DNA from: Daejeonella sp.
GTDB taxonomy: Bacteria; Bacteroidota; Bacteroidia; Sphingobacteriales; Sphingobacteriaceae
DNA length: 64,000 nt
Assembly: GCF_017495225.1 (NCBI RefSeq)
Contig: NZ_JAFEIG010000026.1
Coordinates: forward strand, 1 to 64,000
Direction: 5' to 3'
Below the pieces are notes generated by a model that did not search any database, was not told where the DNA came from, and was given only the letters and a program-made list of their open reading frames with translations. Shown here piece by piece: positions 55,124 through 64,000 of the stretch. The position numbers and the translations under genes are program-made. The first letter of the stretch is position 1. Each line of letters starts with the position of its first letter.

Positions 55124-56458
55124 TTACCTCATCAACCTTTTCAGTTCAGCCAATACCAAGGGATCTAACATATATACTGTCAGTCTTTTATCTTCTGGTA
55201 AAGGTTTTCTTTCGATGGCATTATCCCAATTGTATCTTGACTTAAGTTTTTTATTTATTTGTCCAATTACATTAAACCTGATTTTGCGCTGATTTTCTTG
55301 GCTTTTATCGCTTGCATCAAGAATATCATTAATTTCAAAGGTGTTTAAGTATTCATTAGGCTTAAGATCTAATAATTTATTTAAGAATCTCTTCTCCAGT
55401 TCTGTAAATATGAGTTCATCGCCCTCAATTGATTCTTTACGCTTCCATTTCAAAATTGTCATGATGATAATTATCAGTAATAGTCCGATATAATACCAAT
55501 ACCATGAAATGCCATTTGTATAAAATTTGCCTAAATAAGTCGAGTTCTTTTTTATTTCAGAGATAGATAATTTTAAAACGGGTCCTTCATTATGGCTTTT
55601 AAAAAGGATTAATGTATCCTGATCTAAAGTTGGATTATATCCTAAGATTAGATTTTTCTTATTGTCTTGATGGAGGTAAACCTGATTTTTTAGGGGATCG
55701 ATAATATAGATATTCTGGTTTGCGAAGTGTAAAAATAATTCCCCAGTCCAAAATACCTCACCTGTTTTTTTATAGGGTAAATCCTCATTTATCTTACCTA
55801 AGATTTGCCATTTATTTTCTTTGAAATCGAATAAATATAAATCATTTTGATACTTAATTTCTTCAGTTTCTAGGTAGTTTCTCTGTAAAGAAGCACCCGA
55901 ATAAAACGCATCTTGCCTAGTGCTATAACCTTGATAACCATCTGCTATAATTACTGGGCCCTTATTCTTGGGTCTAAGTATTTCCCATTCTTTGATTTTT
56001 TCATCAAAATAGCTTATTGTGGAATTAAAACTCCAGAAGCCTTCACCACCAATGCTATAGAGCAAACCTTTTCTAATAAATTGTGTTGCATTAAAATTAT
56101 AACCACTATGAAAGGTATTGTCTAATCTGATTAATTCTTTTTTTGTAGGTGTGTATTCATAAACTTGCCCTGTTCCTAGTAGTGTTAATTTTATTTTCTT
56201 TCCATCATCAATACTGAAAAAATTATTCATTATTTGCTTAGGGAGATGATTGAAAATTTTAGGATCTAACTTTATTTTTCCTTCATTTTTCCAAGGCCCA
56301 TTTTCCTGTTCACTAAAAAGCTCATAGGTGTCGGGACTAATTCGAACACGTAGTTTTGTTTGCGGATTAACCCACGTAAAATACCCTTCTATCCCAAAAA
56401 CTTGTTGAGAAAGAATCAATAAAATAAATAAGAATTTTAATTTAATTGCGGTCGACAT
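55124..56458 (-). CDS. Membrane-anchored propeller-like/winged-helix protein
   Basis: The 444-aa protein has a signal sequence (residues 1-22), a periplasmic beta-rich domain (about 23-300) with repeats resembling a Kelch-like or beta-propeller sensor (GEGFWSFNSTISYFD, FDFKENKWQIL), and one transmembrane helix (about 318-337, WYYIGLLLIIIIMTIL). A cytoplasmic helical region follows (FTELEKRFLNKLLDLKPNEYLNTFEINDILDASDKSQENQRKIR, given in parts) that resembles a winged-helix DNA-binding domain. This architecture suggests direct signal-to-DNA regulation. The DNA-binding call is uncertain, and no partner kinase is seen. Confidence 0.55.
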   Translation of the reverse strand: MSTAIKLKFLFILLILSQQVFGIEGYFTWVNPQTKLRVRISPDTYELFSEQENGPWKNEGKIKLDPKIFNHLPKQIMNNFFSIDDGKKIKLTLLGTGQVYEYTPTKKELIRLDNTFHSGYNFNATQFIRKGLLYSIGGEGFWSFNSTISYFDEKIKEWEILRPKNKGPVIIADGYQGYSTRQDAFYSGASLQRNYLETEEIKYQNDLYLFDFKENKWQILGKINEDLPYKKTGEVFWTGELFLHFANQNIYIIDPLKNQVYLHQDNKKNLILGYNPTLDQDTLILFKSHNEGPVLKLSISEIKKNSTYLGKFYTNGISWYWYYIGLLLIIIIMTILKWKRKESIEGDELIFTELEKRFLNKLLDLKPNEYLNTFEINDILDASDKSQENQRKIRFNVIGQINKKLKSRYNWDNAIERKPLPEDKRLTVYMLDPLVLAELKRLMR

Positions 56459-56624
56459 TAAATAGGTTTACCACAAATAATAAAAAAAAAATGAATATTT
56501 AATAAAATATTATGTGATAATGCGTGATTGTAACGTAAGTAACGTATTTTTTAATTTTTTTAATGCTTTTTGGCAAGATTGATGCTTTTTAAGCAATTTT
56601 TTTGTTTTGCTTTTTTCAATCTAG

Positions 56625-57542
56625 TTAATTCATTAATAATTCTTGGAAGGTAAAAAGCTCTTTTAAGTTAGTGTCAACCATTATTTTTACGGAAGCCATG
56701 TCGGCATCACCAAATACCTGTAATCTGGTAAAGTTCAAAATCGTCGATCTTTTGTCTTCGTTTAATAATGGTTTATCAACGATAAATCGGTGTGAATCGC
56801 CGTTGACTAAAAGCACTGGTTTTTCATATTTTTTGCTGAGCTCAGCTAATTTTAATCTAATATTTTCAAAACCTGAAGAGCCAGTCCCCATGTAAAACAT
56901 GTCTGCCTGAGTAAACATAACAAGTCCTTTTTTATCTGCCGCCTTCGCATATAATTCTTCAAGCCAAGCTAAATTAGCCTTCTCACGCTCAATAAATTCA
57001 GTATTGTCTCCGCTTTCCTTAAAATTATTGTTCGTCCCAACCAAATGTACCGTAGCAAATTGAACACCGCCATATTCCCAAGATACATTTTCAGCGTAGC
57101 TAGAAAATTGAGGGTTTTCTGCCTGACTATTTAAGGCTAATTTCTTGTGTCCAAAGCTCTCCTTAGAACTAAAAAACATTTTTCTCAAGAATGCTAAGCG
57201 TTCTATGGGATTATATTCGCCTGCCGCTTTACGGTTACAATCGGTCCATTCATTATCACCAGGCGTGTAAACTAGTGGATTTGTAAATGTCCCAAAATAA
57301 TCGTATATTCTTTTGAAATATTCATCAGAACAGGGTGTAGAGCCCGATTTAAAATCGCCAACATGCACGCTAAATGCTGGTTTCTCACTATTTATTTGCT
57401 TTATTAAATTTTCAAAACGAGGGTAATCATTCGGAATTCGATAGGGCATATCGCCAAAAGCGATGAATTCAAATTTTTTATTTTGTGCAAAACTTATGCT
57501 TACAAAAAGTAGGCAAATCAGACTTAAAAATAGGACTCTCAT
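56625..57542 (-). CDS. Secreted calcineurin-like metallophosphoesterase
   Basis: The 305-aa protein has a signal peptide (residues 1-19, ending ISFAQ) and the metallophosphoesterase pattern: FIAFGDMPYRIPND, SVHVGDFKSGSTPC, YTPGDNEWTDCN, and a late VLLVNGDSHRFIVD. The GD-x-GD-x-GDNE-type succession fits the di-metal site. It probably removes phosphate from extracellular esters. A TAATTTTG -7 element lies 46 bp upstream on the same strand. Confidence 0.82.
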   Translation of the reverse strand: MRVLFLSLICLLFVSISFAQNKKFEFIAFGDMPYRIPNDYPRFENLIKQINSEKPAFSVHVGDFKSGSTPCSDEYFKRIYDYFGTFTNPLVYTPGDNEWTDCNRKAAGEYNPIERLAFLRKMFFSSKESFGHKKLALNSQAENPQFSSYAENVSWEYGGVQFATVHLVGTNNNFKESGDNTEFIEREKANLAWLEELYAKAADKKGLVMFTQADMFYMGTGSSGFENIRLKLAELSKKYEKPVLLVNGDSHRFIVDKPLLNEDKRSTILNFTRLQVFGDADMASVKIMVDTNLKELFTFQELLMN

Positions 57543-57587
57543 AATGTTGTTGGTTTAAAGCTAATGTAATTAGTCTTTTGCGCTTTG

Positions 57588-57595
57588 CAAAATTA
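57588..57595 (-). promoter_or_regulatory. -7 element of the metallophosphoesterase gene
   Basis: The minus strand reads TAATTTTG, an exact TAnnTTTG match, 46 bp before the start codon. No -33 element at standard spacing was found, so this is tentative. Confidence 0.35.
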
Positions 57596-57729
57596 GCTAA
57601 TAATCCAACCTATTATTTATAAATAAACACATAAATATTACATCTTTTCTTGCCTGATTATAATCCCTAATTCATTTGAATAGCCTATTCTTGCAGAATA
57701 TTTTCATTGTGCCATTCTTTATATTTTAT

Positions 57730-60177
57730 ATGAAAAAAATATTTTTTTTCTTGTTCGTTTTTGTTTCTACCGACTTATTTGCTCAAAATTCTTCTCTTGA
57801 AGGATTTACTTTTGATAAATCTGTTAATGCTCCCTTAGAATTTGCTAGCGTGTCTTTGTTTAAATTACCGGATTCTAGCCTGGTTAGCGGGCAAGTTGCA
57901 GATTTAAAAGGGAAATTTAAGTTTTCAAATTTGCCGGCTGGGGTTTATTTTATTAAAGCACAGTTTGTTGGTTATAACACTTATAAATCGGCAAGTCTAT
58001 CCTTATTAGCAGGTCAAAAATTGAATATTGGAAAAATAGAATTATCTGTCAATCAGAAGTTTTTAGCAGAAATTAAAGTTACTGGTCAGCAATTACAGAG
58101 CCTTAATAAAATTGATAAACAGGTTTATAAAGCTGAACAATTTGAATCCGCAAAGGGCGGTACAGCCATTGATGTGATTAAAAATATGCCTTCAATTACT
58201 GTTGATGGTCAGGGGGAAATTTCGCTTCGAGGATCAAAAGGCTTTTTAGTTTTAGTAAATGGTAAGCCCATACTAACCGATGCCGCTACAATTTTAAGTC
58301 AGCTGCCAGCCAATTCAATTGAGAATATTGAATTAATTACTGCACCATCTGCTAAATATGATCCAGATGGGAAGGGTGGTATCATTAATATCACTACAAA
58401 AAAAGGGGCAGATGATAGTAGCGCTTTTGTAGCTAATATTCAAGGTGGATTACCCTCAGTTCAAGATTACGGGAACCCGGAAAAGCAACAACGCTATGGT
58501 GCGGATTTAAGCTATAACTATAAAAAAGGTAAATGGGATTTGTCTGCCGGGGCCAACTATTTAAGAAACGATAATGCCGGCTTTAGAGATGGCGATGTAT
58601 TTACCATTATTGGAACTAAGAAAACTCTTTTCCCATCTCAAGGGGAGCGTAGTTTTGATAAATATAATTATGGTGGAAGGTTTAACCTAAGCTTTACTCC
58701 ATCGTTAAAAGATCAATTTTCTGTGGGATTTTTCGCCGGACATAAGTATCAAGATCGTGTAGCCGATATTTACTATAACAATCTAAATACTGTATTGGCA
58801 AATGGCCAAATTATCGGACGCAGTAATTATTTTAATGCCAATACACAAAATAAGCAAGGTAATTTCATTTTAGGTAATTTGGATTATTCGCATAAATTTA
58901 ATAAAAATTCGCTTGTAAATGTTTCTGCTTTGGTGGAGCATGCGGGATTAGAGGGATCTACAAAAAACAGAAATATCGAGCTTCAAGATACGGTTCAAAA
59001 CACATTAAGTACTTATAAAAACCCACTTACAGGCTTTAGATTTAAGGCAGACCATAATTTGACTCTTGGTAATGGCAAGCTTGAAAGCGGTTATCAATAT
59101 CGCTTAGATCAGCAAGACGGTCAGTTTATTTATTCTGTAAAAGACTTAGGCTCGGCTAATTTTATTAAGGATCAGGCCTTTTCTGGTGATGTGAAGGCCA
59201 ATAATCACATTCACTCACTTTACAGTCAATATTCAGGAAAGTCTAATAATTGGGAGTTTGTTGGCGGATTAAGATATGAATATTCCATGCGCGATTTAAA
59301 TGTAAAGTCTTTATCTACTGATGATTATAAATTGAAATTGCATAATTTATTTCCCTCTGCTAGTTTATTATATAGTTTCAAGAATAGTTGGAAAGGTAAA
59401 GTTGGCTTAAGTAGGAGAGTGCAGCGGACCAATAATTTTGAGTTGAATCCCATCCCTGAAAGGGAGCACTCCGAAACACTTGAACGAGGAGATGCAAACC
59501 TTCTACCAGAATTTATTTACTTGGCGGAAGCTGGTATTTCAAAAAACTTTAGTAATGGTAATATATTTTCAACAGTTTATTATCAGGATATTAAAAATCC
59601 TATCCAAAGGGTAAATAGTGTGTATGCTGATACCATTTTGAATCGTGTTTATACCAATGCCGATAAGGCTAGTCGCTTAGGAATTGAATTGGGCTTAAAT
59701 TATAATCCCGCGAAATGGGCTCAATTCTACCTTGGTACCAATGTTTATAAAAGCACTTTAAGTGGTTTGGTGCTTAATTATCCAAATTTTCAACGTAATT
59801 CTGCTTGGGTGAATTCCATCAATGCAAATATTAATTTCCAGCTAAGCTCTAGTTTAAGCCTTCAAGGGAATATTAATTATTTATCAGCAAGACCTACAGT
59901 TCAGGGTGAAGATTCGCGTTTTTATAATCCCAATACCTCCATTAAAAAAACATTTATGGCCGGTAGATTAACAGCCTTGCTGCAATGGCAAAATATGGAT
60001 ATGGGTTTGCTTAAAAGCAATGAACAGCGCATAAGTACCTCAGCACCTGATTTTTATACAACAACTAATTATGTTTATGAAGTTGATGTATTGATGATTA
60101 ATTTGAGCTTTAACCTAAATAAGTTAAAGAATAAGATTAAGTTGCCAGGTAGTGAATTTGGCGAGAAGGAATTTTAA
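57730..60177 (+). CDS. TonB-dependent outer-membrane receptor with CarboxypepD_reg domain
   Basis: The 815-aa protein has a signal peptide (KKIFFFLFVFVSTDLFAQ). A carboxypeptidase-regulatory-like domain follows (about residues 20-105; LEGFTFDKSVNAPLEFASVSLF, given in parts), then a plug with LVNGKPILTDAATIL and APSAKYDPDGKGGIINITTKKG. The outer-membrane beta-barrel follows and belongs to the OMP_b-brl_3 group typical of Bacteroidota. The ATG at 57730 was chosen over 57676 because the signal peptide begins there. No SusD partner is adjacent, so the ligand is unknown. Confidence 0.87.
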   Translation: MKKIFFFLFVFVSTDLFAQNSSLEGFTFDKSVNAPLEFASVSLFKLPDSSLVSGQVADLKGKFKFSNLPAGVYFIKAQFVGYNTYKSASLSLLAGQKLNIGKIELSVNQKFLAEIKVTGQQLQSLNKIDKQVYKAEQFESAKGGTAIDVIKNMPSITVDGQGEISLRGSKGFLVLVNGKPILTDAATILSQLPANSIENIELITAPSAKYDPDGKGGIINITTKKGADDSSAFVANIQGGLPSVQDYGNPEKQQRYGADLSYNYKKGKWDLSAGANYLRNDNAGFRDGDVFTIIGTKKTLFPSQGERSFDKYNYGGRFNLSFTPSLKDQFSVGFFAGHKYQDRVADIYYNNLNTVLANGQIIGRSNYFNANTQNKQGNFILGNLDYSHKFNKNSLVNVSALVEHAGLEGSTKNRNIELQDTVQNTLSTYKNPLTGFRFKADHNLTLGNGKLESGYQYRLDQQDGQFIYSVKDLGSANFIKDQAFSGDVKANNHIHSLYSQYSGKSNNWEFVGGLRYEYSMRDLNVKSLSTDDYKLKLHNLFPSASLLYSFKNSWKGKVGLSRRVQRTNNFELNPIPEREHSETLERGDANLLPEFIYLAEAGISKNFSNGNIFSTVYYQDIKNPIQRVNSVYADTILNRVYTNADKASRLGIELGLNYNPAKWAQFYLGTNVYKSTLSGLVLNYPNFQRNSAWVNSINANINFQLSSSLSLQGNINYLSARPTVQGEDSRFYNPNTSIKKTFMAGRLTALLQWQNMDMGLLKSNEQRISTSAPDFYTTTNYVYEVDVLMINLSFNLNKLKNKIKLPGSEFGEKEF

Positions 60178-60223
60178 TTCCGAGCAGAGATTTTACCCCT
60201 ACTCGTATTAATATTTGCGAATT

Positions 60224-60520
60224 CTACTGAGCGTCGTAAATAACAACTCGGTCGAAGAATACTCTAAATTCATCTAAAAATGCTTTGTGAAGTGGGTGGA
60301 CTTGGTAAACATCATGTGCTCCCATATCATCGAAAGCTAAAAACAGACTAAAAGTATAACTTGTGTCAACTACAGCACGCTCAATAGGTGCAGGAGTTCC
60401 TAAATGAAAGAATTTAACTACTTCAATCTTCTCTAGTGTTGCCAGACTTTTTTGGAAGGCATTTTTTTCTTCGGCAGTGATATCAGCTTTAAGCCAAAAT
60501 AAAACGTGGTGTGCGATCAT
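60224..60520 (-). CDS. Dabb family protein (stress-responsive A/B barrel)
   Basis: The 98-aa protein starting MIAHHVLFWLKAD matches the Dabb dimeric alpha-beta barrel: the first strand HHVLFWLK, then YTFSLFLAFDDMGAHDVYQVHPLHKAFL. Such proteins are found in oxidation, heme-related and stress contexts. The ATG at 60520 is preferred; a start at 60541 would add seven residues. A TATATTTG -7 element lies 18 bp upstream. It is adjacent to a NUDIX hydrolase on the same strand. Confidence 0.85.
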   Translation of the reverse strand: MIAHHVLFWLKADITAEEKNAFQKSLATLEKIEVVKFFHLGTPAPIERAVVDTSYTFSLFLAFDDMGAHDVYQVHPLHKAFLDEFRVFFDRVVIYDAQ

Positions 60521-60538
60521 ATATTTATTTGTTTGCCG

Positions 60539-60546
60539 CAAATATA
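60539..60546 (-). promoter_or_regulatory. -7 element of the Dabb gene
   Basis: The minus strand reads TATATTTG, an exact match to TAnnTTTG, ending 18 bp before the Dabb ATG. No -33 at ideal spacing was found. Confidence 0.4.
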
Positions 60547-60582
60547 GTGATCTAGCCCAAACGAAGATTATATTTTAAATTA

Positions 60583-60981
60583 TTAAGGTTGATTGCAATT
60601 TGCTTGTAAATATTCATTTAGAATGGGTAAATCTGCTTCTGCCCAATCTAAATCGAGCAAATTACTTTTATCCAACCATCTAAAATCTTTATGTTCTTTT
60701 AGCGAAATCTCACCGCTTAAGTGCCTGCAAATGAATGGGATAAGTCGGATAGATTTATCTGAATAATGATGATCATTTGCAATTTTCTGTTCTAAAATCT
60801 GAATTTCAATATTGAGTTCTTCTTTAATCTCTCTAATCAAACAATCTTCGGCTGTTTCATTCTCTTCCATTTTGCCACCAGGAAATTCCCATTTTAATGG
60901 TAGGTGCATGTTTGCACTTCTTTGGCAAGCAAGCACCTTATTTTGATTGTTTAGAATGATAGCGCAGGTAACGAGTAGCAT
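60583..60981 (-). CDS. NUDIX hydrolase, MutT-like
   Basis: The 132-aa protein carries the Nudix box (G-x5-E-x7-REUXEEXGU) as GGKMEENETAEDCLIREIKEELNIEI, here given in parts: GGKMEENETAEDC then LIREIKEELNIEI. The N-terminal VTCAIILNNQNKVLACQRS and the WEFPGGK sequence place it with the 8-oxo-dGTP diphosphatase branch (MutT), which keeps oxidised guanine out of DNA. It lies 41 bp upstream of the Dabb gene. Confidence 0.87.
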   Translation of the reverse strand: MLLVTCAIILNNQNKVLACQRSANMHLPLKWEFPGGKMEENETAEDCLIREIKEELNIEIQILEQKIANDHHYSDKSIRLIPFICRHLSGEISLKEHKDFRWLDKSNLLDLDWAEADLPILNEYLQANCNQP

Positions 60982-61004
60982 TGGTGTTGATATATAAAAT
61001 TCTG

Positions 61005-62111
61005 TTAATCAGGAAATTGTGTCTTGTCAATTCCCGGAATTATTCGAATTGCATTTTTATAATACACCTTTTTTAATACCTCATCGCTTAAGCCGATACC
61101 ATACATTTTCCAATAAGCATGATACTTTTTATGGTATGGGAAATATTCATCTTCAGTCTCAAGCACTCTAAAATAAGTGCTATATTCTGATGGTACCCAA
61201 CTGTCTTTTCCAAAGAGTATCCGATCTTGATATTTTTCAAAAAATATTTTGGCCATTCGGGGCTGGCGACCAAGTTCTGCGATGATGGCTCCAAATTCAA
61301 TATTCATGTTTGGATAACTATCAAGGAGAGTGCCTAGGTAAGCTAAATTATTAGCGTACCAGCCAAAGTGAGCAATAATAAAATTGGTTTTCGAATGTCT
61401 TCTAATAAGATTATGTTGTTGTTTGATTAACTCTTCCCACGAGAATCCATCTGAAGCACTGCGCTTTCTTCCGGGTTGGGTTAATAGTTCTAGCCAGCGC
61501 TCATTTTGTGCATTGGGTTCATCCCAGAATTGTTTGGGATCTGCGCTATGAATAAGAACTGGAATTCCGAGTCTTCCACAAGCAGCCCAAATTGGGTCTA
61601 GTCTTTGGTCATCTACAGCCACCAGATTTCCCTTATTATCCTTTACAGAAAAGCCCAAACTTTTAAATATTTTTAATCCTTGAGCTCCTGCTTTTACATC
61701 ACTTTCGAGCTGTTTAACCGTATTTTCAGCCCAATTTGCTTCTCCAATACCCGAAAATGATACATTGGCAAATACAATTAGGCGTTTAGCGTCAGTTTGC
61801 TGGATATTCCTGACTGCTGATGCTAAATAATCGCCACTTCGTCCGCTCAAATTAACCATGATTTTCATGTTTAGCTTATCCATTTCAGCCAATAAATTGC
61901 CCAAATTTTGAGTTGACATGTTGTTTTGGTGGTTATGAACATCAATAAATGGGAATTTTGATCTTCCTAAAACATGCTCAGGAACAACTAGGCTTGATGG
62001 GGGATTATAGCTTTCAAAATCAATTGACTTTTTCTCATTTTGTGCGAGACTATACTGGCTGAGTAAAACAAATAATACCAGATATACAGATTTCATTTTG
62101 AAGATATTCAT
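61005..62111 (-). CDS. Exported amidohydrolase family protein
   Basis: The 368-aa protein has a signal peptide (ending SLAQ). It shows the amidohydrolase TIM-barrel pattern: FPFIDVHNHQNN with the metal-binding H-x-H, IPVLIHSADPKQFWDEP, NFIIAHFGWYAN and ILFGKDSWVP. The metal-site Asp/His spacing fits the amidohydrolase-2 group (decarboxylase or lactonase-like). An alternative ATG at 62096 would trim five residues before the signal. It is monocistronic; the substrate is unknown. Confidence 0.82.
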   Translation of the reverse strand: MNIFKMKSVYLVLFVLLSQYSLAQNEKKSIDFESYNPPSSLVVPEHVLGRSKFPFIDVHNHQNNMSTQNLGNLLAEMDKLNMKIMVNLSGRSGDYLASAVRNIQQTDAKRLIVFANVSFSGIGEANWAENTVKQLESDVKAGAQGLKIFKSLGFSVKDNKGNLVAVDDQRLDPIWAACGRLGIPVLIHSADPKQFWDEPNAQNERWLELLTQPGRKRSASDGFSWEELIKQQHNLIRRHSKTNFIIAHFGWYANNLAYLGTLLDSYPNMNIEFGAIIAELGRQPRMAKIFFEKYQDRILFGKDSWVPSEYSTYFRVLETEDEYFPYHKKYHAYWKMYGIGLSDEVLKKVYYKNAIRIIPGIDKTQFPD

Positions 62112-62149
62112 GTTTTAGTTTTTAGCGATGTTATTTAAGCTATTAATTT

Positions 62150-62971
62150 TTATTTCTTAGGATTTAATTCTTTGCCACAGTTTGCGCAGTAATTTGCTTT
62201 TTCTGTTTGTATTATACTTGAACAAAAGCTGCATTTTTCCTTTGAGTCTTCACTTGCTTTTGCAATAGCCACTGTTACAATTCCGGTTGGTACAGCAATG
62301 ATACCATATCCAACAATCATTAAAATACTTGCTAAGAGTTGCCCTAGCGGACTTTGCGGTGAAATATCGCCATAGCCAACAGTGGTGATGGTTACTATAG
62401 CCCAATAAATGGCGATTGGAATATTAGTAAATCCGCTTTCTTCCCCTTCAATTATATACATTAATGTACCAATGATAGTTACGAGGGTAATAACACTTAA
62501 AATAAATACCGTTATTTTATGTACACTAGCCTTTAGCGCATTTTTTAAAACATTGCCTTCATTTATAAATCTACTTAATTTAAGAATACGAAATACTCTC
62601 AGCAGCCTCAGTGCACGAATTACCATTAAATATTGTGCACCGGGAAAAATTAAACTAAGGTAATTGGGGATAAATGAAATGAAGTCAATTAATCCGTAAA
62701 AACTAAAAATATAAGTCCAAGGTTTTTTACTACTATAAATCCTAACCGCATATTCAAGGCTAAATAAAATAGTAAATAGCCACTCCAGGATTTGAATTGC
62801 TGTTAAATACCGTTCACGGAAACTGGCGACACTCTCTAGAAAGACAGAAATAATACTTAATAGAATTACCCAGAGTAAAATCAGATCAAACAATCTACCT
62901 TTTCGTGTATCCGATTCGAATACGATAGTGTAGATTTTTTTTCTTAATTCTTCCCTATTATTGATGGTCAT
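62150..62971 (-). CDS. Voltage-gated-like potassium channel with C-terminal zinc ribbon
   Basis: The 273-aa protein has six transmembrane segments, an S4-like segment (VIRALRLLRVFRILKLSRF, about residues 115-135), and a pore with TTVGYGDISPQS, the selectivity filter of K+ channels. It ends in a four-Cys zinc ribbon (CSFCSSIIQTEKANYCANCG). The N-terminus is cytoplasmic. It is monocistronic. The function is potassium transport across the inner membrane; voltage sensing is inferred from S4. Confidence 0.9.
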   Translation of the reverse strand: MTINNREELRKKIYTIVFESDTRKGRLFDLILLWVILLSIISVFLESVASFRERYLTAIQILEWLFTILFSLEYAVRIYSSKKPWTYIFSFYGLIDFISFIPNYLSLIFPGAQYLMVIRALRLLRVFRILKLSRFINEGNVLKNALKASVHKITVFILSVITLVTIIGTLMYIIEGEESGFTNIPIAIYWAIVTITTVGYGDISPQSPLGQLLASILMIVGYGIIAVPTGIVTVAIAKASEDSKEKCSFCSSIIQTEKANYCANCGKELNPKK

Positions 62972-63129
62972 TTTTGATACTAGACAATTTAAAGCTCAAG
63001 AATTTGTATGATGGAATTGATGTTTGAAAGGCTTAATTGTTATTTTTATCAATCCTAGCGTTTCACATTTAACCATCGAACTCAAATAATATACTGATTT
63101 TTTTCAATAAAATGTAATTCTAAAGAACA

Positions 63130-63163
63130 AAAAGCAACAATCATTTAAGAATTGTTGCTTTTT
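63130..63163 (-). terminator. Terminator after the PafA-like gene
   Basis: AAAAGCAACAATTC-type arms (AAAAAGCAACAATC and GAATTGTTGCTTTTT) form a stem with T runs on both sides, 24 bp beyond the stop at 63187. It may also act for the facing potassium-channel promoter region. Confidence 0.8.
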
Positions 63164-63186
63164 ATCAGTAATTTTTGATTGTTTTA

Positions 63187-64000
63187 TCAATCTAAATTAT
63201 TATTTATTGCCTCATTTACAGCTCTTCCGATATTTCCATTAGGCTCCTGAATACGTAACAGTCCAGTAATTGTTGGAGCAATATCGGTCATATTATAAGG
63301 ATTATTCGTTTTCCCTTGTTTAATACCCCAACCCATAAATACCATGGGGATATGCGTATCAGCAGGGTTCATAGTGCCATGGGTAGCTCCAGTAGATCTC
63401 TGAGATGATCCTGAATACCATGAAGGCTCCAATACTATTTGAATAACTCCACTTCGCTCGGGGTGGTAGCCATTTATTATTTTTTCTTTATAAACAGCGG
63501 GGATTGTGGCATTTTGAACGTTCGCAATATCCACTACAAAGGCAACGCCAGCCTGTTTTTTAAGAAATGCTATGCAGGTATTCTTAATAGCACTTTCATT
63601 TAAAGCATTCGATTTAATAGCTTCATAATTAAGGCTTACAGCATAATTACTAAAGCTTTTGGCGATGTTTTTTGCCTTGAATTCTTCTTCTAAAACAATA
63701 TTTAACTGTTTTAGCACATTAGAGCTTTCAAAAACTCCCGTATTGATCTTATTATCAGCAAGATATGCCGAATTATGTTGTACTGCATGATCTGCAGAGA
63801 GGAAAACAGTATAATTTCCTTTTCCAACTTTGCTGTCTAAGTGATTAAAAAATGTTGCAAGATCGCGGTCAAGTCGTAAATAGGTGTCTTCCACTTCAAC
63901 TGAGTTTGGTCCGAATTGATGACCGATATAATCGGGTGAAGAAACGCTAATGGCAAGAAAATCAGTGATTGCATCAGCGCCTAATCCTTCATTATCAATA
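63187..64000 (-). CDS. PafA-like alkaline phosphatase (partial, start beyond window)
   Basis: The 5' end of this minus-strand gene lies beyond 64000; 271 codons are visible. The frame is open upstream of 63894, reading LAISVSSPDYIGHQFGPNS, the PafA-type metal site with Asp and His. SADHAVQHN and ATHGTMNPADTHIP supply the other Asp/His ligands of this two-zinc alkaline phosphatase superfamily. The enzyme probably releases phosphate from esters in the periplasm. A GTG at 63894 is not the start. It is followed by a terminator. Confidence 0.85.
   Translation of the reverse strand, partial: IDNEGLGADAITDFLAISVSSPDYIGHQFGPNSVEVEDTYLRLDRDLATFFNHLDSKVGKGNYTVFLSADHAVQHNSAYLADNKINTGVFESSNVLKQLNIVLEEEFKAKNIAKSFSNYAVSLNYEAIKSNALNESAIKNTCIAFLKKQAGVAFVVDIANVQNATIPAVYKEKIINGYHPERSGVIQIVLEPSWYSGSSQRSTGATHGTMNPADTHIPMVFMGWGIKQGKTNNPYNMTDIAPTITGLLRIQEPNGNIGRAVNEAINNNLD

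Overview
The window is bacterial chromosome of a Bacteroidota member, most likely Sphingobacteriaceae (Pedobacter/Solitalea-like). The evidence is low GC, several matches to the Bacteroidota promoter pattern TTTG-N20-TAnnTTTG, TonB-dependent receptors with N-terminal carboxypeptidase-regulatory domains, a PafA-type phosphatase, and many short lipoproteins. The genus is an inference.

Region 1 (about 0.5-22.6 kb) is housekeeping. On the minus strand there is an M28 peptidase, rpiB and tatC, then the fatty-acid block yceD-like/rpmF/plsX/fabH/accB/accC, a small membrane protein and pdxA. Divergent from pdxA run rsmA, a D-2-hydroxyacid dehydrogenase, greA and a HIT protein. After ruvC follow a lipid-flippase-like membrane protein, a GT2 glycosyltransferase, a GAF-SpoIIE phosphatase, rnhB, gcvT and comB. 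Next come a CarboxypepD_reg-like protein, a MazG-like pyrophosphohydrolase, dtd and rsgA.

Region 2 (22.6-27.1 kb) is rich in repeats. A 1.2-kb cargo, a frameshifted lipoprotein/Gly-rich secreted-protein gene plus a small membrane protein, lies between two related direct-repeat blocks. It is followed by metF and a four-helix-bundle gene flanked by TTATCAGTTG minisatellites. metH (27.1-30.8 kb) is preceded by a well-formed SAM-I riboswitch with a matching promoter.

Region 3 (31-39 kb) is housekeeping again: a BI-1 protein, a hypothetical, murQ, a FecA-like TonB receptor, a small lipoprotein, der, era, tRNA-fMet and tRNA-Glu.

Region 4 (39-52 kb) is an accessory island. It starts with a 48-bp direct repeat of the tRNA terminator and palindromic repeats, then a Fic AMPylase, a WYL regulator with a clear inverted-repeat operator, and two small exported proteins. 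A complete type V-A CRISPR-Cas locus follows (cas12a-cas4-cas1-cas2) with a 37-repeat array. All catalytic and crRNA-processing residues of Cas12a are present, but its PAM-interacting region differs from As/FnCas12a. The 14 leader-proximal repeats carry an extra 5' G that the older repeats lack. A sequence resembling the crRNA handle lies in the cas12a upstream region.

Region 5 (52-64 kb) holds surface and secreted functions: a trypsin-like lipoprotein, an FG-GAP lipoprotein, a membrane-anchored propeller/winged-helix protein, a metallophosphoesterase and a TonB outer-membrane protein. It ends with a Dabb protein, a NUDIX hydrolase, an amidohydrolase, a potassium channel and a PafA-like phosphatase cut by the window end.
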